This document shows positions 1 to 9,152 of a DNA stretch of 64,000 nt, in pieces. The DNA is taken from the NCBI RefSeq assembly GCF_030151385.1, contig NZ_JASLDS010000045.1:62001-126000 (forward strand), given 5' to 3'. The notes beneath the pieces were generated by a model. It was not told the DNA's origin, made no database searches, and saw only the letters and a list, made by a program, of their open reading frames with translations. The position numbers were made by a program, and so were the translations under genes. This DNA comes from Soonwooa sp. Lineage in GTDB: Bacteria; Bacteroidota; Bacteroidia; Flavobacteriales; Weeksellaceae. Position 1 is the first letter of the stretch. Each line of letters starts with the position of its first letter.

Positions 1-433
1 AAGTACGGTCTTCTATTTCATTCTGAATAAAAACGCGACGTTGATTTTCGGGAAGTTCTTCCAAAGCTTTCATCAACTCGTCCCAAAAAATATCTTTAAA
101 CATCTTTAACTCGGGATTGTTGGAATCGTCCGCCAAAAGAATTTCTTTTATGCTAAAACTTCCATCTTCGTCCTCGTAGACGTAATCTTCCAGCGAGTCG
201 CTTTTCTTTTTTCGGTAATTGTCGGTGATTTTGTTTCGCGTTACGGAATATAGCCAAGCGCTCACATTTTCCAAATCGTCGATGTTGGTCAAACGGCTGG
301 TCTGATACCACACTTCCTGCAAAATATCTTCTGCATCCTCAACTTTGCTCACTTTACCCTTGATAAAGCGCAGCAATTGCGAGCCGTAATTTTTGACGAC
401 TTCGGTAAGTGAAGCAGATTGTTTTTCAGCCAT
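1..433 (-). CDS. ECF-type RNA polymerase sigma factor (3' end outside window)
   Basis: About 144 residues are visible. Region 2 contains the typical run DAEDILQEVWYQT, followed by SAWLYSVTRNKITDNYRKKK, an acidic linker, and the start of region 4 at LEELPENQRRVFIQ. The coding sequence runs off the left edge inside region 4, so the recognition helix is not visible. The start at 433 gives MAEKQSASL; an in-frame ATG at 457 would add eight residues, and nothing in the upstream bases decides between them. ECF factors direct RNA polymerase to small regulons, often envelope or stress genes. No anti-sigma gene is visible upstream, and the target is unknown. Confidence 0.85.
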   Translation of the reverse strand, partial: MAEKQSASLTEVVKNYGSQLLRFIKGKVSKVEDAEDILQEVWYQTSRLTNIDDLENVSAWLYSVTRNKITDNYRKKKSDSLEDYVYEDEDGSFSIKEILLADDSNNPELKMFKDIFWDELMKALEELPENQRRVFIQNEIEDRT

Positions 434-484
434 TTTATCCAAATATAGCGAGTCCATATTGAAGTAGACGAAGCTGAAACGAAT

Positions 485-1168
485 TTACTTTAACTTTTTT
501 AAAAAATTTATTTTAAAACTTTCCCCAATTGGAATTTCGGTGTCTGAAATAAGTAAAACAGACTTGCTATCAACCGATTTTATGTGATTAAGATTGAGAA
601 TATAGGATTTGTGAACTCGGCAGAATAAAGAATCCGGAAGCTTTTCTTCCATAGATTTCAAAGTGTCGAGGACGATATATTCTTGGTTTTGGGTTTTGAT
701 GTTTACATAATCTTTAATGCTTTCGATGTACAAAATATCGTCAAACAAAATTTTATGTTGCTGTCCAGAAGATTTAATGAAAAAGTAATTTTTCTCAGAT
801 TCCTGCACGCTTGCAAAACGTTCTTTTGCTTTTTCAATTCCTTTTTGGAAGCGCGAAATCGTAATTGGCTTCAGCAAATAATCAATCACATTATGTTCGT
901 AACCCTCCAGGGCAAATTCTGAATAAGCAGTGGTTAGGATATACTTTACTTTGTCACCAACGATTTTCATAAAGTTGATACCTGACAATTCGGGCATTTG
1001 GATGTCTAGAAAAACCAAGTCAACATCATTGTTTTGGATAAACTCAATCGCTTCAATGGGATTCAGAAAAGTTGACAACAACTCAAAGTTTGGCGTCTCG
1101 GAAACATATTTTTCCAAAAGTGAAACCGCCAAAGGCTCGTCGTCGATGATGATGGTTTTTATGTTCAT
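485..1168 (-). CDS. LytTR-family response regulator
   Basis: This 227-residue protein has an N-terminal receiver domain (about 1-120) and a C-terminal LytTR DNA-binding domain (about 127-227). The acidic pocket D9/D10, the phospho-acceptor D55 in FLDIQMP, T79/T80 and K100 in LLKP are all present. The LytTR part shows the usual ILYIESIKDYVNI and FCRVHKSYILNLNHI blocks. It lies 173 bp downstream of a LytS-type histidine kinase on the same strand, so the two form a two-component system. By analogy with other LytTR regulators it activates a few nearby promoters; the target is not evident, but an outer-membrane receptor gene lies beyond the kinase. Confidence 0.9.
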   Translation of the reverse strand: MNIKTIIIDDEPLAVSLLEKYVSETPNFELLSTFLNPIEAIEFIQNNDVDLVFLDIQMPELSGINFMKIVGDKVKYILTTAYSEFALEGYEHNVIDYLLKPITISRFQKGIEKAKERFASVQESEKNYFFIKSSGQQHKILFDDILYIESIKDYVNIKTQNQEYIVLDTLKSMEEKLPDSLFCRVHKSYILNLNHIKSVDSKSVLLISDTEIPIGESFKINFLKKLK

Positions 1169-1220
1169 GCTTTTTTGTACAATGTATTATGTAAAATGTA
1201 CGATATATTTTATAGTTCGT

Positions 1221-1303
1221 TTGTCATTGGCTTCGCCGACTCTTCGATTTCCGAGGAACGAGGAATCTCAATTATAGAGATTCATCACTACGTTCTGAAT
1301 GAC
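1221..1303. repeat. REP-like palindromic intergenic element, copy 1
   Basis: The spacer between the regulator and the kinase contains GAGGAATCTC (1260-1269), a 7-base loop, and then GAGATTC followed by ACGTTCTGAATGAC, ending at 1303. The arms match, in inverted orientation, those of the second copy at 13946-14013 (GAGATTCCTC and GTCATTCAGA types). The paired GAGATTC/GAATCTC core with GTCATTC/GAATGAC ends resembles dispersed REP/MITE-like palindromes of flavobacteria. The left end here is partly degenerate. Confidence 0.55.
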
Positions 1304-1341
1304 AATATCGCAGATTTCTTGGCTCTTCGTTCTAAAAATCT

Positions 1342-2343
1342 CTACAGCTCAATCTTCAACTCAACTACAAAAAGATTTTCTTTATCTGAAATATGCAGTT
1401 CGTGTTTGTTGGGATAAATCAGTTCCAAACGCTTTTTAACATTGCCGATTCCGATTCCTGAAGTGTGGTCTTTGGAACCTTGTCGCTTTTGGTTTTCGAT
1501 TCGGAAATTTAGAATATAATTTTCTTCTTTTAAATCAATTTTCATTTCATGTTCGTTGAAATCACCGTGTTTAAAAGCATTTTCAACAAACGGAACCAAT
1601 AACATCGGCGAAATTTGCAAATTTTCGTTCTGAATATTCTTTTCAAAAATAATCTTTTCAGGATTTCTGATGCGCAGTTTTTCTAAGGCAATCAAACTTT
1701 CTATATAACCTACTTCACGTTTTAGTGGAATAAAATCTTGCTGCAAATCTTTGGTTGAATAACGCAACAACTCGCTTAATTCTTCAATCGCAGGAAGCGC
1801 TTTATCGGATTTCTGATAGACCAAAGAATAAATATTATTCAGAGAGTTAAAAATAAAATGCGGATTGATTTGGGTTTTTAACGCTTGAATTTCCGCTGTT
1901 TTTTTTTCCGAAATCAGCTGAACTCTTTCTTCTTCTACTTTCATAAATTTATATATCAAACTAAAAACCGTGGAAATAAAAATCGTAGTCGAACTAAAAT
2001 AAATATTATCAAAAAAATAAAATCCAAATCCAGTTTCAGGTGCGTAATTTCCACGACCGATATACATCGGCAATAAGGTTTCTTCAATAAAATACCTAAC
2101 AAGAACGAAACAAAAAACGCTTATAAAAAAACCGATTAAGGTTTTATATAGTTTATGAATGTCGAAAAACTTAGGAACAACGAAGAAGTAATTGACATAA
2201 AAACAAATAAACGCCGTGACAAAAAACGTGACATTGAGTATTATGTGGTCAGACTTAAATACAAATTTTGGCACCAAAATACTTCCGGCAAAGTTGAGTA
2301 CCCAAAAGACGATATGTAAACCAACGAGTTGCTTATTTTTCAT
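1342..2343 (-). CDS. LytS-type sensor histidine kinase
   Basis: With the start at 2343 (MKNKQLVGLH) the protein has 333 residues. A longer reading frame extends upstream to 2505, but its extra 54 residues look like translated non-coding sequence, so the internal ATG is preferred. Four hydrophobic segments fill about residues 8-135. The His_kinase domain follows, with H162 in PHFIFNSLNN and the N-box LLVPFVENAFKHG, ending in a GIGIGNVKKRL G-box. This is the short LytS-like family without a classical HATPase N-terminal dimerisation motif. It precedes the LytTR regulator ending at 485 and is probably its partner. Confidence 0.9.
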   Translation of the reverse strand: MKNKQLVGLHIVFWVLNFAGSILVPKFVFKSDHIILNVTFFVTAFICFYVNYFFVVPKFFDIHKLYKTLIGFFISVFCFVLVRYFIEETLLPMYIGRGNYAPETGFGFYFFDNIYFSSTTIFISTVFSLIYKFMKVEEERVQLISEKKTAEIQALKTQINPHFIFNSLNNIYSLVYQKSDKALPAIEELSELLRYSTKDLQQDFIPLKREVGYIESLIALEKLRIRNPEKIIFEKNIQNENLQISPMLLVPFVENAFKHGDFNEHEMKIDLKEENYILNFRIENQKRQGSKDHTSGIGIGNVKKRLELIYPNKHELHISDKENLFVVELKIEL

Positions 2344-2479
2344 ACCCAAATGTAAGTTAGAATTTGCTTTAAATTCAAACATAAATCGACAAAACCACAT
2401 TTTTCTCCGACGAAAAAAAATTAGTCCGATATTCTTAAAGCTTGGTCTAAACGCTATTTCAAAAGACTTAGCTGGTAAA

Positions 2480-2487
2480 TACCTTTG
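2480..2487 (+). promoter_or_regulatory. Candidate -7 box for the DUF5694 gene
   Basis: TACCTTTG matches the Bacteroidota -7 consensus TAnnTTTG exactly and lies 50 bp before the ATG at 2537. No clear -33 TTTG is seen, so the call rests on the -7 box alone. Confidence 0.35.
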
Positions 2488-2536
2488 TCCTATCGAAATA
2501 ATCACTCAAATAATTTTTATTAAAAATAATTTAAAG

Positions 2537-3370
2537 ATGAAAACTTTAGTAACTGCATTTTTTATCATTTTATCGACATTTAACTTTGCTCAAGATAAAA
2601 TAAATGTTATTTTGATTGGTACTTTTCACTTCAACAATCCAGGTCTTGATGCTGCAAAAGTAAAAGAGAGAAATATTTTAGAGCAATCTAATCAAAATGA
2701 CCTGAACCAAATTGTAAAAACTTTAAAAAGCAGCTATAAACCAGACAAAGTTTTTGTCGAAAATCCTTTTGAAGACCGTAAAACTCTCGATAAAAGGTAT
2801 GATTTGTACAAGCAAGGAAAAGCTTACTACAAGGCAGATACTATGAAATATGCTTTTGACAAGAGAATGCTAAATGAAAATGAAATCTATCAGTTGGGAT
2901 TTCGATTAGCAAAAGAGGCAGGCAATCAAAAGATTTATTCTATTGACTATCCAAGTGATATGAATCTTGGTGCTTTGGAAAACAAAATCAGCTTAAACCC
3001 ATCGCTTTCAATGTTGGATTTCCAAACAAGAATAAAGCAACTTTCAGAAAGTTCAAATGCGTGCCTTAGCGAAAGTAGATTACAAAAAACTTTTAAATGT
3101 CTTAATACGGATGAGAGATATTCAGAAAATAAAGGACTGTACATTTCATTTTTCAACAAAATTAACAAAGCACCAGATTTCTATGGTTCTCAATTGGTTG
3201 CAGATTGGCACAAGAGAAATTTAATTATGTACTCATACATTCAAAATCAAATCGAAAAAGGTGACAAAAATATTGTCGTAATCGTTGGGTATGGGCATGC
3301 TGCCATGATGTATGATTTCTTCAAAAACGATACACAATTCAATATCATCAATCTAAACAACATTTTTTAA
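2537..3370 (+). CDS. DUF5694 family secreted protein
   Basis: This is a 277-residue protein starting MKTLVTAFFIILSTFNFAQ, a clear Sec signal peptide. The open frame extends upstream to 2216 but that part is antisense to the kinase, so the ATG at 2537 is chosen. The hallmark VILIGTFHFNNPGLD and the C-terminal VVIVGYGHAAMMYDFF are typical of the DUF5694 family, which resembles TraB/GumN-like domains with conserved Gly-His motifs. The biochemical function is not established. It is followed 36 bp later by an outer-membrane barrel gene on the same strand, and may be co-transcribed with it. Confidence 0.8.
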   Translation: MKTLVTAFFIILSTFNFAQDKINVILIGTFHFNNPGLDAAKVKERNILEQSNQNDLNQIVKTLKSSYKPDKVFVENPFEDRKTLDKRYDLYKQGKAYYKADTMKYAFDKRMLNENEIYQLGFRLAKEAGNQKIYSIDYPSDMNLGALENKISLNPSLSMLDFQTRIKQLSESSNACLSESRLQKTFKCLNTDERYSENKGLYISFFNKINKAPDFYGSQLVADWHKRNLIMYSYIQNQIEKGDKNIVVIVGYGHAAMMYDFFKNDTQFNIINLNNIF

Positions 3371-3406
3371 AAACAAAAACTATCCCTAATTAAGCAAGTT
3401 AGCATC

Positions 3407-5533
3407 ATGAAGAAGACTACTATATTTTTAGCCCTTATTTGTCAAGGTTTACTGATTGCGCAAAGCAAAACCGACACCATAAAAACTACGAAATCTATTG
3501 AAGAAGTAAAAATAACTTCAACTAAAAAATTAATTGAACGTAAAGCCGACCGTTTGGTTTTCAACGTTGATGCTTCGATGGCATCACAAGGAATGGACGC
3601 CGTGGAAACTCTTGCAAATGTTCCGATGTTGAATGTGAACGAGGAAAAAAATACGATTTCGATTGTTGGAAAAAGCAGCGTTTCGGTGATGGTAAACGGC
3701 AGAATGCTGAATATTTCGGGCGACGCTTTGGTGAATTACCTTAAAACTATTCGTTCTGAAAACATTGCAAAAGTGGAAGTTATCACAACGCCACCAGCAA
3801 AATACGAAGCCGCAGGAAATAGCGGAATTTTGAACATCGTATTAAAGAAAAATCCGAATATGGGTTTCAGCGGAAATATCGGAACTGGACTTCATCAAAG
3901 AAGTTATTTTGGTGGAAATGCGAACGGAACTTTGAATTATCAAACCGAAAAACTTAGTTTGAGTTTTAAAACCAATTATTTGAACTCCGCAAAACGTTCT
4001 ATCGAAAATTACAGCATTCTCGGAAGTACCGACAGTTACAGTCATTCTCGCAGAAAAGACATGTGGAAAAGTATTGCGCCAAGTCTGAATATGTCTTATA
4101 AACTCAGCAAAAACTCAGAGATTGGATTTAATTATTTGTTTACACACCAAACGCCAGATATGGACATTGTGAACACAACCAATTATTTTCAGAATGCTCA
4201 AAATATCGAAAATCTGTTTACCAACACGAAGCATCGCGAAAAAAACACGATGAATACTTTGGGCGTTTATTATGATTTGAAATTGGATTCTATTGGTAAA
4301 AAGTTGAGTTTCACAGGGAATTATTACGGAAACAATGCCACGACAAATGTAAATTTTAACACCTTAAAATCTTCCGACGAAAGTTTAGCTTTTGTAAAAA
4401 CTATTTCGATTATAAAACCTGAAATTTTCTCTGGTCAAGCCGATTTGGAACTTCCCTACTCTTTCGGAACTATTGAGACTGGTGCAAAATTTAATCAATT
4501 CAAAAACTCAACCGATATTGGTTATTATAATCTTCAAAATCAGGATTGGGAGATTGATGCGACGCGTTCTAATCTTTTTCAGTACAAGGAACAGAACTAT
4601 GCAGGATATTTTAGTTTCGCAAAAACCTTTAACGAAAAATGGTCAACAAAAGTTGGACTTCGTTATGAGCTTACGAATGTTGATGCGTACACTCCGCAAA
4701 CCGATGAACGCAACAAATACAGCTATGGAGAGTGGTTTCCGTCGGCTTACATCAATTATAAAAACGACAAAAACTCCTACACGATTTCGTATTCACGAAG
4801 AATAAATCGCCCCGACATGGACAATTTGAATCCATTTCGTTGGTATTCGAATACGTTATCTTATTCTTCGGGAAACCCTTTATTGAAGCCATCTTACATG
4901 AATAATTTCGAATTGGGTTATACGTATAACAATAAATTTAATGCGAGTTTGTACTATTTACGTCAAACGAATGGTTTTGGGCAAGTGTCTTTCCAAAATG
5001 GTTTAGAAAGCTACGGAACCTATCTTAACACTTATGACAGCAATTTTTATGGAGCAACTGTTTCGTACACGGACAAAATCAAACCTTGGTGGGAAATCTC
5101 AACTTACGTAAATGCTTCTTTAACCGATTCGAAAGTTTACAATATTGAAGCAACGCCGAGAAAAGGGACAACTTTCGACTACAGCATCCGAAATACGTTT
5201 ACTTTGAACAAAGCAAAAACGATTAATTTCTTCTTGAACTTTAGTCAAAACTTGCCTTATCACAACGTGAATTCTTATTTCCATAGTTTCACGAATTTAG
5301 ATTCTGGGATAAAAATCGCTTTGATGGAAAAACAGCTTCAAATCAACGCTTCGGTTTCTAATATTTTCGGGCAGTATTGGAAAGGTGATATTTATTACGC
5401 AGACAACAGCCAACATTTCAACAATTATTGGGACGGCCGAGGTTTTAGGCTGAGTGTGAATTACACTTTCGGAAATAAAAAAGTAAAAGAAAGTCGCAGC
5501 ATCGATTTTGAGGAAAAAAGTAGAGCGAAGTAG
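3407..5533 (+). CDS. Outer-membrane beta-barrel receptor (TonB-dependent-receptor-like)
   Basis: This 708-residue protein has a signal peptide (MKKTTIFLALICQGLLIAQ). A plug-like domain covers about residues 25-150, with ADRLVFNVDASMASQGMD, VSVMVNGRML and a KVEVITTPPAKYEAAGN segment. A long barrel rich in aromatic and Asn residues follows to the C-terminus. The architecture fits the OMP_b-brl_3 family that Bacteroidota carry in many copies. No N-terminal carboxypeptidase-like domain is present, and no SusD partner follows. The substrate cannot be read from sequence. A LytS/LytTR pair lies just upstream on the opposite strand and could regulate it (inference). Confidence 0.85.
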   Translation: MKKTTIFLALICQGLLIAQSKTDTIKTTKSIEEVKITSTKKLIERKADRLVFNVDASMASQGMDAVETLANVPMLNVNEEKNTISIVGKSSVSVMVNGRMLNISGDALVNYLKTIRSENIAKVEVITTPPAKYEAAGNSGILNIVLKKNPNMGFSGNIGTGLHQRSYFGGNANGTLNYQTEKLSLSFKTNYLNSAKRSIENYSILGSTDSYSHSRRKDMWKSIAPSLNMSYKLSKNSEIGFNYLFTHQTPDMDIVNTTNYFQNAQNIENLFTNTKHREKNTMNTLGVYYDLKLDSIGKKLSFTGNYYGNNATTNVNFNTLKSSDESLAFVKTISIIKPEIFSGQADLELPYSFGTIETGAKFNQFKNSTDIGYYNLQNQDWEIDATRSNLFQYKEQNYAGYFSFAKTFNEKWSTKVGLRYELTNVDAYTPQTDERNKYSYGEWFPSAYINYKNDKNSYTISYSRRINRPDMDNLNPFRWYSNTLSYSSGNPLLKPSYMNNFELGYTYNNKFNASLYYLRQTNGFGQVSFQNGLESYGTYLNTYDSNFYGATVSYTDKIKPWWEISTYVNASLTDSKVYNIEATPRKGTTFDYSIRNTFTLNKAKTINFFLNFSQNLPYHNVNSYFHSFTNLDSGIKIALMEKQLQINASVSNIFGQYWKGDIYYADNSQHFNNYWDGRGFRLSVNYTFGNKKVKESRSIDFEEKSRAK

Positions 5534-5599
5534 AATTTCTATTTTAAACTTTAAATATTTAATTCAAAAAAAATCATATTCAAATTAATATTTACTTTC

Positions 5600-5632
5600 A
5601 AAACACGTTTCAGACTTTGAAGCGTGTTTTTA
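5600..5632 (+). terminator. Rho-independent terminator after the outer-membrane receptor
   Basis: AACACGTTTC pairs with GAAGCGTGTT (10 bp, one G-U) around a short loop and is followed by a T-run. It lies 65 bp past the receptor stop codon. Confidence 0.75.
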
Positions 5633-5742
5633 CTTTTTTAAAAACAATTATTCAGAATTTTTTTGGCATATATTTTAATACTACTTTCTAATCACAGTCA
5701 CTATAAAAGTCAATCACAAATAACCACCAAATACCAAAAATT

Positions 5743-7472
5743 ATGAGCAAAAATGTTTCTGAACAAATTGTAGAAATGCTTGTGGAAGCAGGCATCAAAA
5801 GAATATATGCTGTAACTGGCGACAGTCTTAACCACCTTAACGACGCTGTCCGCCGAAACGGAAAAATCGATTGGATACACGTTCGTCACGAAGAAGTTGG
5901 CGCTTACGCCGCCGCTGCCGAAGCCGAACTCGATGGACTTGCCGTTTGTGCAGGAAGTTGCGGTCCGGGACACGTACATCTTATTAATGGTGTTTACGAT
6001 GCCAATCGAGCGCACGTTCCGCTTTTGGTAATTGCTTCAACCATTAATACGCACGAATTTGGAACTGATTATTTTCAGGAAACCAATACCATAAAGCTTT
6101 TTGACGATTGTAGCGTTTATAACCAAATGATTACGACGGCGCAACAAGCTCCGAGAATGCTGCAAATTGCGATTCAGCATGCGATTAGTAAAAAAGGTGC
6201 TGCGGTTATCGGTCTTCCGGGCGATGTTTCGGAATTGCCAGCCGAAGAAAATCTAACTTCTAATCAATATTTTTTCACGAAGCCGATTATCAGACCAAAT
6301 GACATCGAGCTCAATCAATTAGCAAAACTGATTAATGAAAATGATAAAATCACTTTGTACTGCGGTATCGGAGCCGAAAATGCTCATGATGAAGTGGTAC
6401 AACTTTCAAAATATCTGAGTGCGCCTGTTGGCTATTCTTTCCGTGGAAAAATGGGAATTCAGTACGAAAACCCTAATGAAATTGGCATGACAGGACTTCT
6501 TGGCCTTCCATCGGCTTACCACAGTATGCACGAATCCGACTTGGTCATTCTGCTGGGAACCGACTTTCCATACGAAGCTTTTATGCCGACAAAAAATAAA
6601 ATTGTCCAAATTGATACCGCTTCCGAAAGATTGGGAAGACGAGCAAAATTAGAACTCGGACTTTGCGGTGACGTTGCGGAAACCATAAAAGCTTTAATGC
6701 CATTAATTCAACAAAAAACGGATGCTTCATTTTTGGAAGACCAACTGAAAGTCTATGGAAAAGTAAAAGAAAACCTCGAAACTTATGTCAAAGATTCTGG
6801 AAATGCCAGCAATATTCAACACCTGAGTTTCTGGCAAGTATGTTGTGTAAACATGCTGCAGATGACGCCATCTTCACAGTGGATACAGGAATGACTTGCG
6901 TTTGGGGCGCTCGATTTATTCGTTCCACAGGCAAACGAAAAATGTTAGGTTCTTTTAATCATGGTTCTATGGCGAACGCAATGCCAATGTCGATTGGTGC
7001 AGCGCTTTCGCATCCTGAGCAACAAATTATTGCTATGTGTGGCGACGGCGGAATCTCCATGCTTTTGGGCGATTTAGCAACCATTCATCAATACCAATTA
7101 CCGATAAAAATTATTGTTTTTAACAATCGAACTTTGGGAATGGTTCGTTTGGAAATGCAAGTGGCTGGACTTCCCGACAACCAAACCGATATGGTAAATC
7201 CAGATTTTGCAAAAGTTGGCGAAGCGATGGGCATCACCAGCGAAAATATCCACGAACCGAATGATGTTGAAGCAGCTATCCAAAGAGCTTTTGCTCATAA
7301 TGGACCTTATCTCCTCAATGTTTTCACCAATCCAAATGCACTTGCCATGCCTCCAAAAATTGAAATGAATCAAATGATTGGCATGACCAAAGCGATGACC
7401 AAATTGATGCTTGGCGGAAAAATAGACGAAGTTATCGACACTATAAAATCCAATTACAAGCATTTAATTTAA
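5743..7472 (+). pseudogene. poxB: Pyruvate oxidase/dehydrogenase (quinone), TPP enzyme, with a one-base frameshift
   Basis: Two overlapping frames (5743-6894 and a second entered before 6840) together cover one PoxB-like protein of about 576 residues, close to the E. coli length. The first part has the TPP N-domain, with Glu in RHEEVGAYAAAAEAEL and CAGSCGPGHVHLINGVYDA, plus the central domain. The second part has the TPP-binding MCGDGGISMLLGD and VFNNRTLGMV. Restoring one C in the CACCTGAG run at 6820-6827 gives IQHPEFLASMLCKHAADD, which aligns without gaps to E. coli IHPQYVAQQISHFAADD. The enzyme normally oxidises pyruvate to acetate and CO2 and passes electrons to quinone at the membrane. 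All catalytic motifs survive, so either the mutation is recent or the base is a sequencing error in a C-run. Confidence 0.85.
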
Positions 7473-7486
7473 AACCAAAATAACCG

Positions 7487-7520
7487 AAAAGCAGTACCAA
7501 AAAGTGCTGCTTTTATTTTG
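7487..7520 (+). terminator. Rho-independent terminator after poxB
   Basis: AAAAGCAGTAC and AGTGCTGCTTTT form a stem with one G-U pair, followed by TTATTTTG. It lies 14 bp past the poxB stop. Confidence 0.7.
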
Positions 7521-7544
7521 CTTCGACTAAAAAAATTATCTTTG
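7517..7544 (+). promoter_or_regulatory. Promoter of the second LytS/LytTR pair
   Basis: TTTG (7517-7520) and TATCTTTG (7537-7544) are separated by 16 bp and match the Bacteroidota -33/-7 pattern. The kinase ATG follows 24 bp after the -7 box. Confidence 0.5.
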
Positions 7545-7568
7545 CTAGCGAATTTGCATTATTAAAAA

Positions 7569-8318
7569 ATGACATCGACTAGCATTTTTATTACAATTTG
7601 CTTTGCTGTACTTCTTAGCGTTATTGGATTTTTGATTTCAAAAATTACGAAACTTCAGAAGGAACGAAACGATTTAACATCTGAGACAAAAGCCCTAAAA
7701 AAGAAATTAGGTGCTGTAAAATTGGATTATATCGAGACCAAACTCAATCCTCATTTATTCAAAAATATTCTCAACTCGGTGCAGTCGCATGCGTACCAAA
7801 CCTTTATTTCTTTGGATAAATTGTCAGGCGTTTTGGACTATGTTTTATACGAAAGTAGCGAGCGCTTTGTAACACCAAAACAAGAAATCGAATTTACCAA
7901 AAACCTCATCGAAATCAATAAGATAAAAGTAAATCCACTTTTTGATTTTAGGATTAAACATAATATTGATGAAAATGATGTGGTCTTTAACGAGAAAGTT
8001 TTGTCACCTTTAATAAGCGTCGATTTTATTGAAAATGCTTTCAAGCACACCAATTTCCTTGCAGACGATTCTTTTATTTTGGTTCAGATTTCACTACAAA
8101 ATAGTATTTTCGAATTAAAAGTTCAGAACAAAGTTTCCTCCAAAAATCCAATGGAAAAAGACCATAGTGGATTTGGTGCAGAATCTTTGGAACAACGTCT
8201 AAAAATGGTTTACAAGAAAAATTTCACGCTTCGAAAATCTATTCAAGACCAAGTTTTTACAGCTCATTTTAAAATTGATTTGAATGACAAATACAATCAA
8301 GTGCGTTATACTCGATGA
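7569..8318 (+). CDS. LytS-type histidine kinase, short form
   Basis: This 249-residue protein has one N-terminal membrane helix (about 5-25), a coiled-coil linker (26-50), and then the His_kinase domain. H62 sits in LNPHLFKNILNSV, and the ATP-binding N-box is LISVDFIENAFKHT. It is much shorter than the kinase at 1342 because it lacks the multi-helix sensor region. The 3' end overlaps the downstream regulator gene by 35 bp, which indicates translational coupling and a two-component pair. The signal is unknown; with one membrane helix, sensing probably happens in or near the membrane or in the cytoplasm. Confidence 0.88.
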   Translation: MTSTSIFITICFAVLLSVIGFLISKITKLQKERNDLTSETKALKKKLGAVKLDYIETKLNPHLFKNILNSVQSHAYQTFISLDKLSGVLDYVLYESSERFVTPKQEIEFTKNLIEINKIKVNPLFDFRIKHNIDENDVVFNEKVLSPLISVDFIENAFKHTNFLADDSFILVQISLQNSIFELKVQNKVSSKNPMEKDHSGFGAESLEQRLKMVYKKNFTLRKSIQDQVFTAHFKIDLNDKYNQVRYTR

Positions 8319-8994
8319 TGAATTGTTGGCAATAAGTTATCTGAAACTTTTGTGCGAACAAATTGAAGGCGTCGAAGTTGTAAAGGCTTTTAACAGACCC
8401 GATATTTTCTTACAAGAAATCAATAATATCGATTGCGATTTGTGTATTTTGGATATCGAAATGCCCAACATCAATGGTTTGCAAGTGGCTGCGCAAATTC
8501 CTGACAAACAAATTATCTTCACAACTGCTTATAAAGATTATGCAGCAGATGCGTTCGACCTTAATGTTGTGGATTATGTTCGAAAGCCGCTAAAAAAAGA
8601 ACGTTTGGAACAAGCTTTTGAAAAGGTAAAAGTCGTCCAAAAACCAATTAAAAAATCTTTTTTTGAATGGAATACTGGCATCGGAAAAACCCAAATTGAC
8701 ATAAAATCATTGTTATATATCCACACTTCGGACATCGACAGTCGTGACAAAACGGCTTTGCTTGACGACTATTCAGAAATTACGCTGAAGAATATTAATT
8801 TCAAAACCTTACTAAGTTTGTTGCCCGAGCAAGAATTTGTTCAGATAAATAAAAAAGAAGTTTTAGCAATTTCAGTGGTCAAAGCTTTTTCGGATAATGA
8901 AATTGTCACCAACATTCACAAAGATGGAGAACCAATTCTGAAACTCGCTTTAACAGAAGCTTTCCGAGAAAACTTTAACAAAACATTGTCCTAA
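8284..8994 (+). CDS. LytTR-family response regulator
   Basis: The 236-residue protein has a receiver domain with D11/D12, phospho-acceptor D57 in CILDIEMPN, T80/T81 and K101 in RKP. The C-terminal part (about 125-236) is LytTR-like (IKSLLYIHTSDID, FVQINKKEVLAIS) but more diverged than in the regulator at 485. The start ATG lies inside the kinase gene. The next gene on the same strand, a cation/proton antiporter, begins 159 bp later and is a possible target, as is the receptor after it (inference only). Confidence 0.88.
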   Translation: MTNTIKCVILDDELLAISYLKLLCEQIEGVEVVKAFNRPDIFLQEINNIDCDLCILDIEMPNINGLQVAAQIPDKQIIFTTAYKDYAADAFDLNVVDYVRKPLKKERLEQAFEKVKVVQKPIKKSFFEWNTGIGKTQIDIKSLLYIHTSDIDSRDKTALLDDYSEITLKNINFKTLLSLLPEQEFVQINKKEVLAISVVKAFSDNEIVTNIHKDGEPILKLALTEAFRENFNKTLS

Positions 8995-9152
8995 GGCTTG
9001 ATTAAATTTTCGAAGCAAAACATTACAGAAAAGCTCACAATTTTGCAGTAAAATTTCATTACATAAATCGTGGGTTTCATTTCATTTTTGCGATTGACTA
9101 TCGGATTTGTATTATTTTCTTTAGAATTTTACCACAGCAAAATGTTTAGGTT

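Noticed and set aside
2344..2505. N-terminal extension of the LytS kinase
   Set aside because: The extra residues are not membrane or kinase-like, and they overlap the promoter region of the divergent gene.
2216..2536. N-terminal extension of the DUF5694 gene by 107 codons
   Set aside because: It is antisense to the start of the histidine kinase gene, and the real signal peptide begins at the internal ATG.
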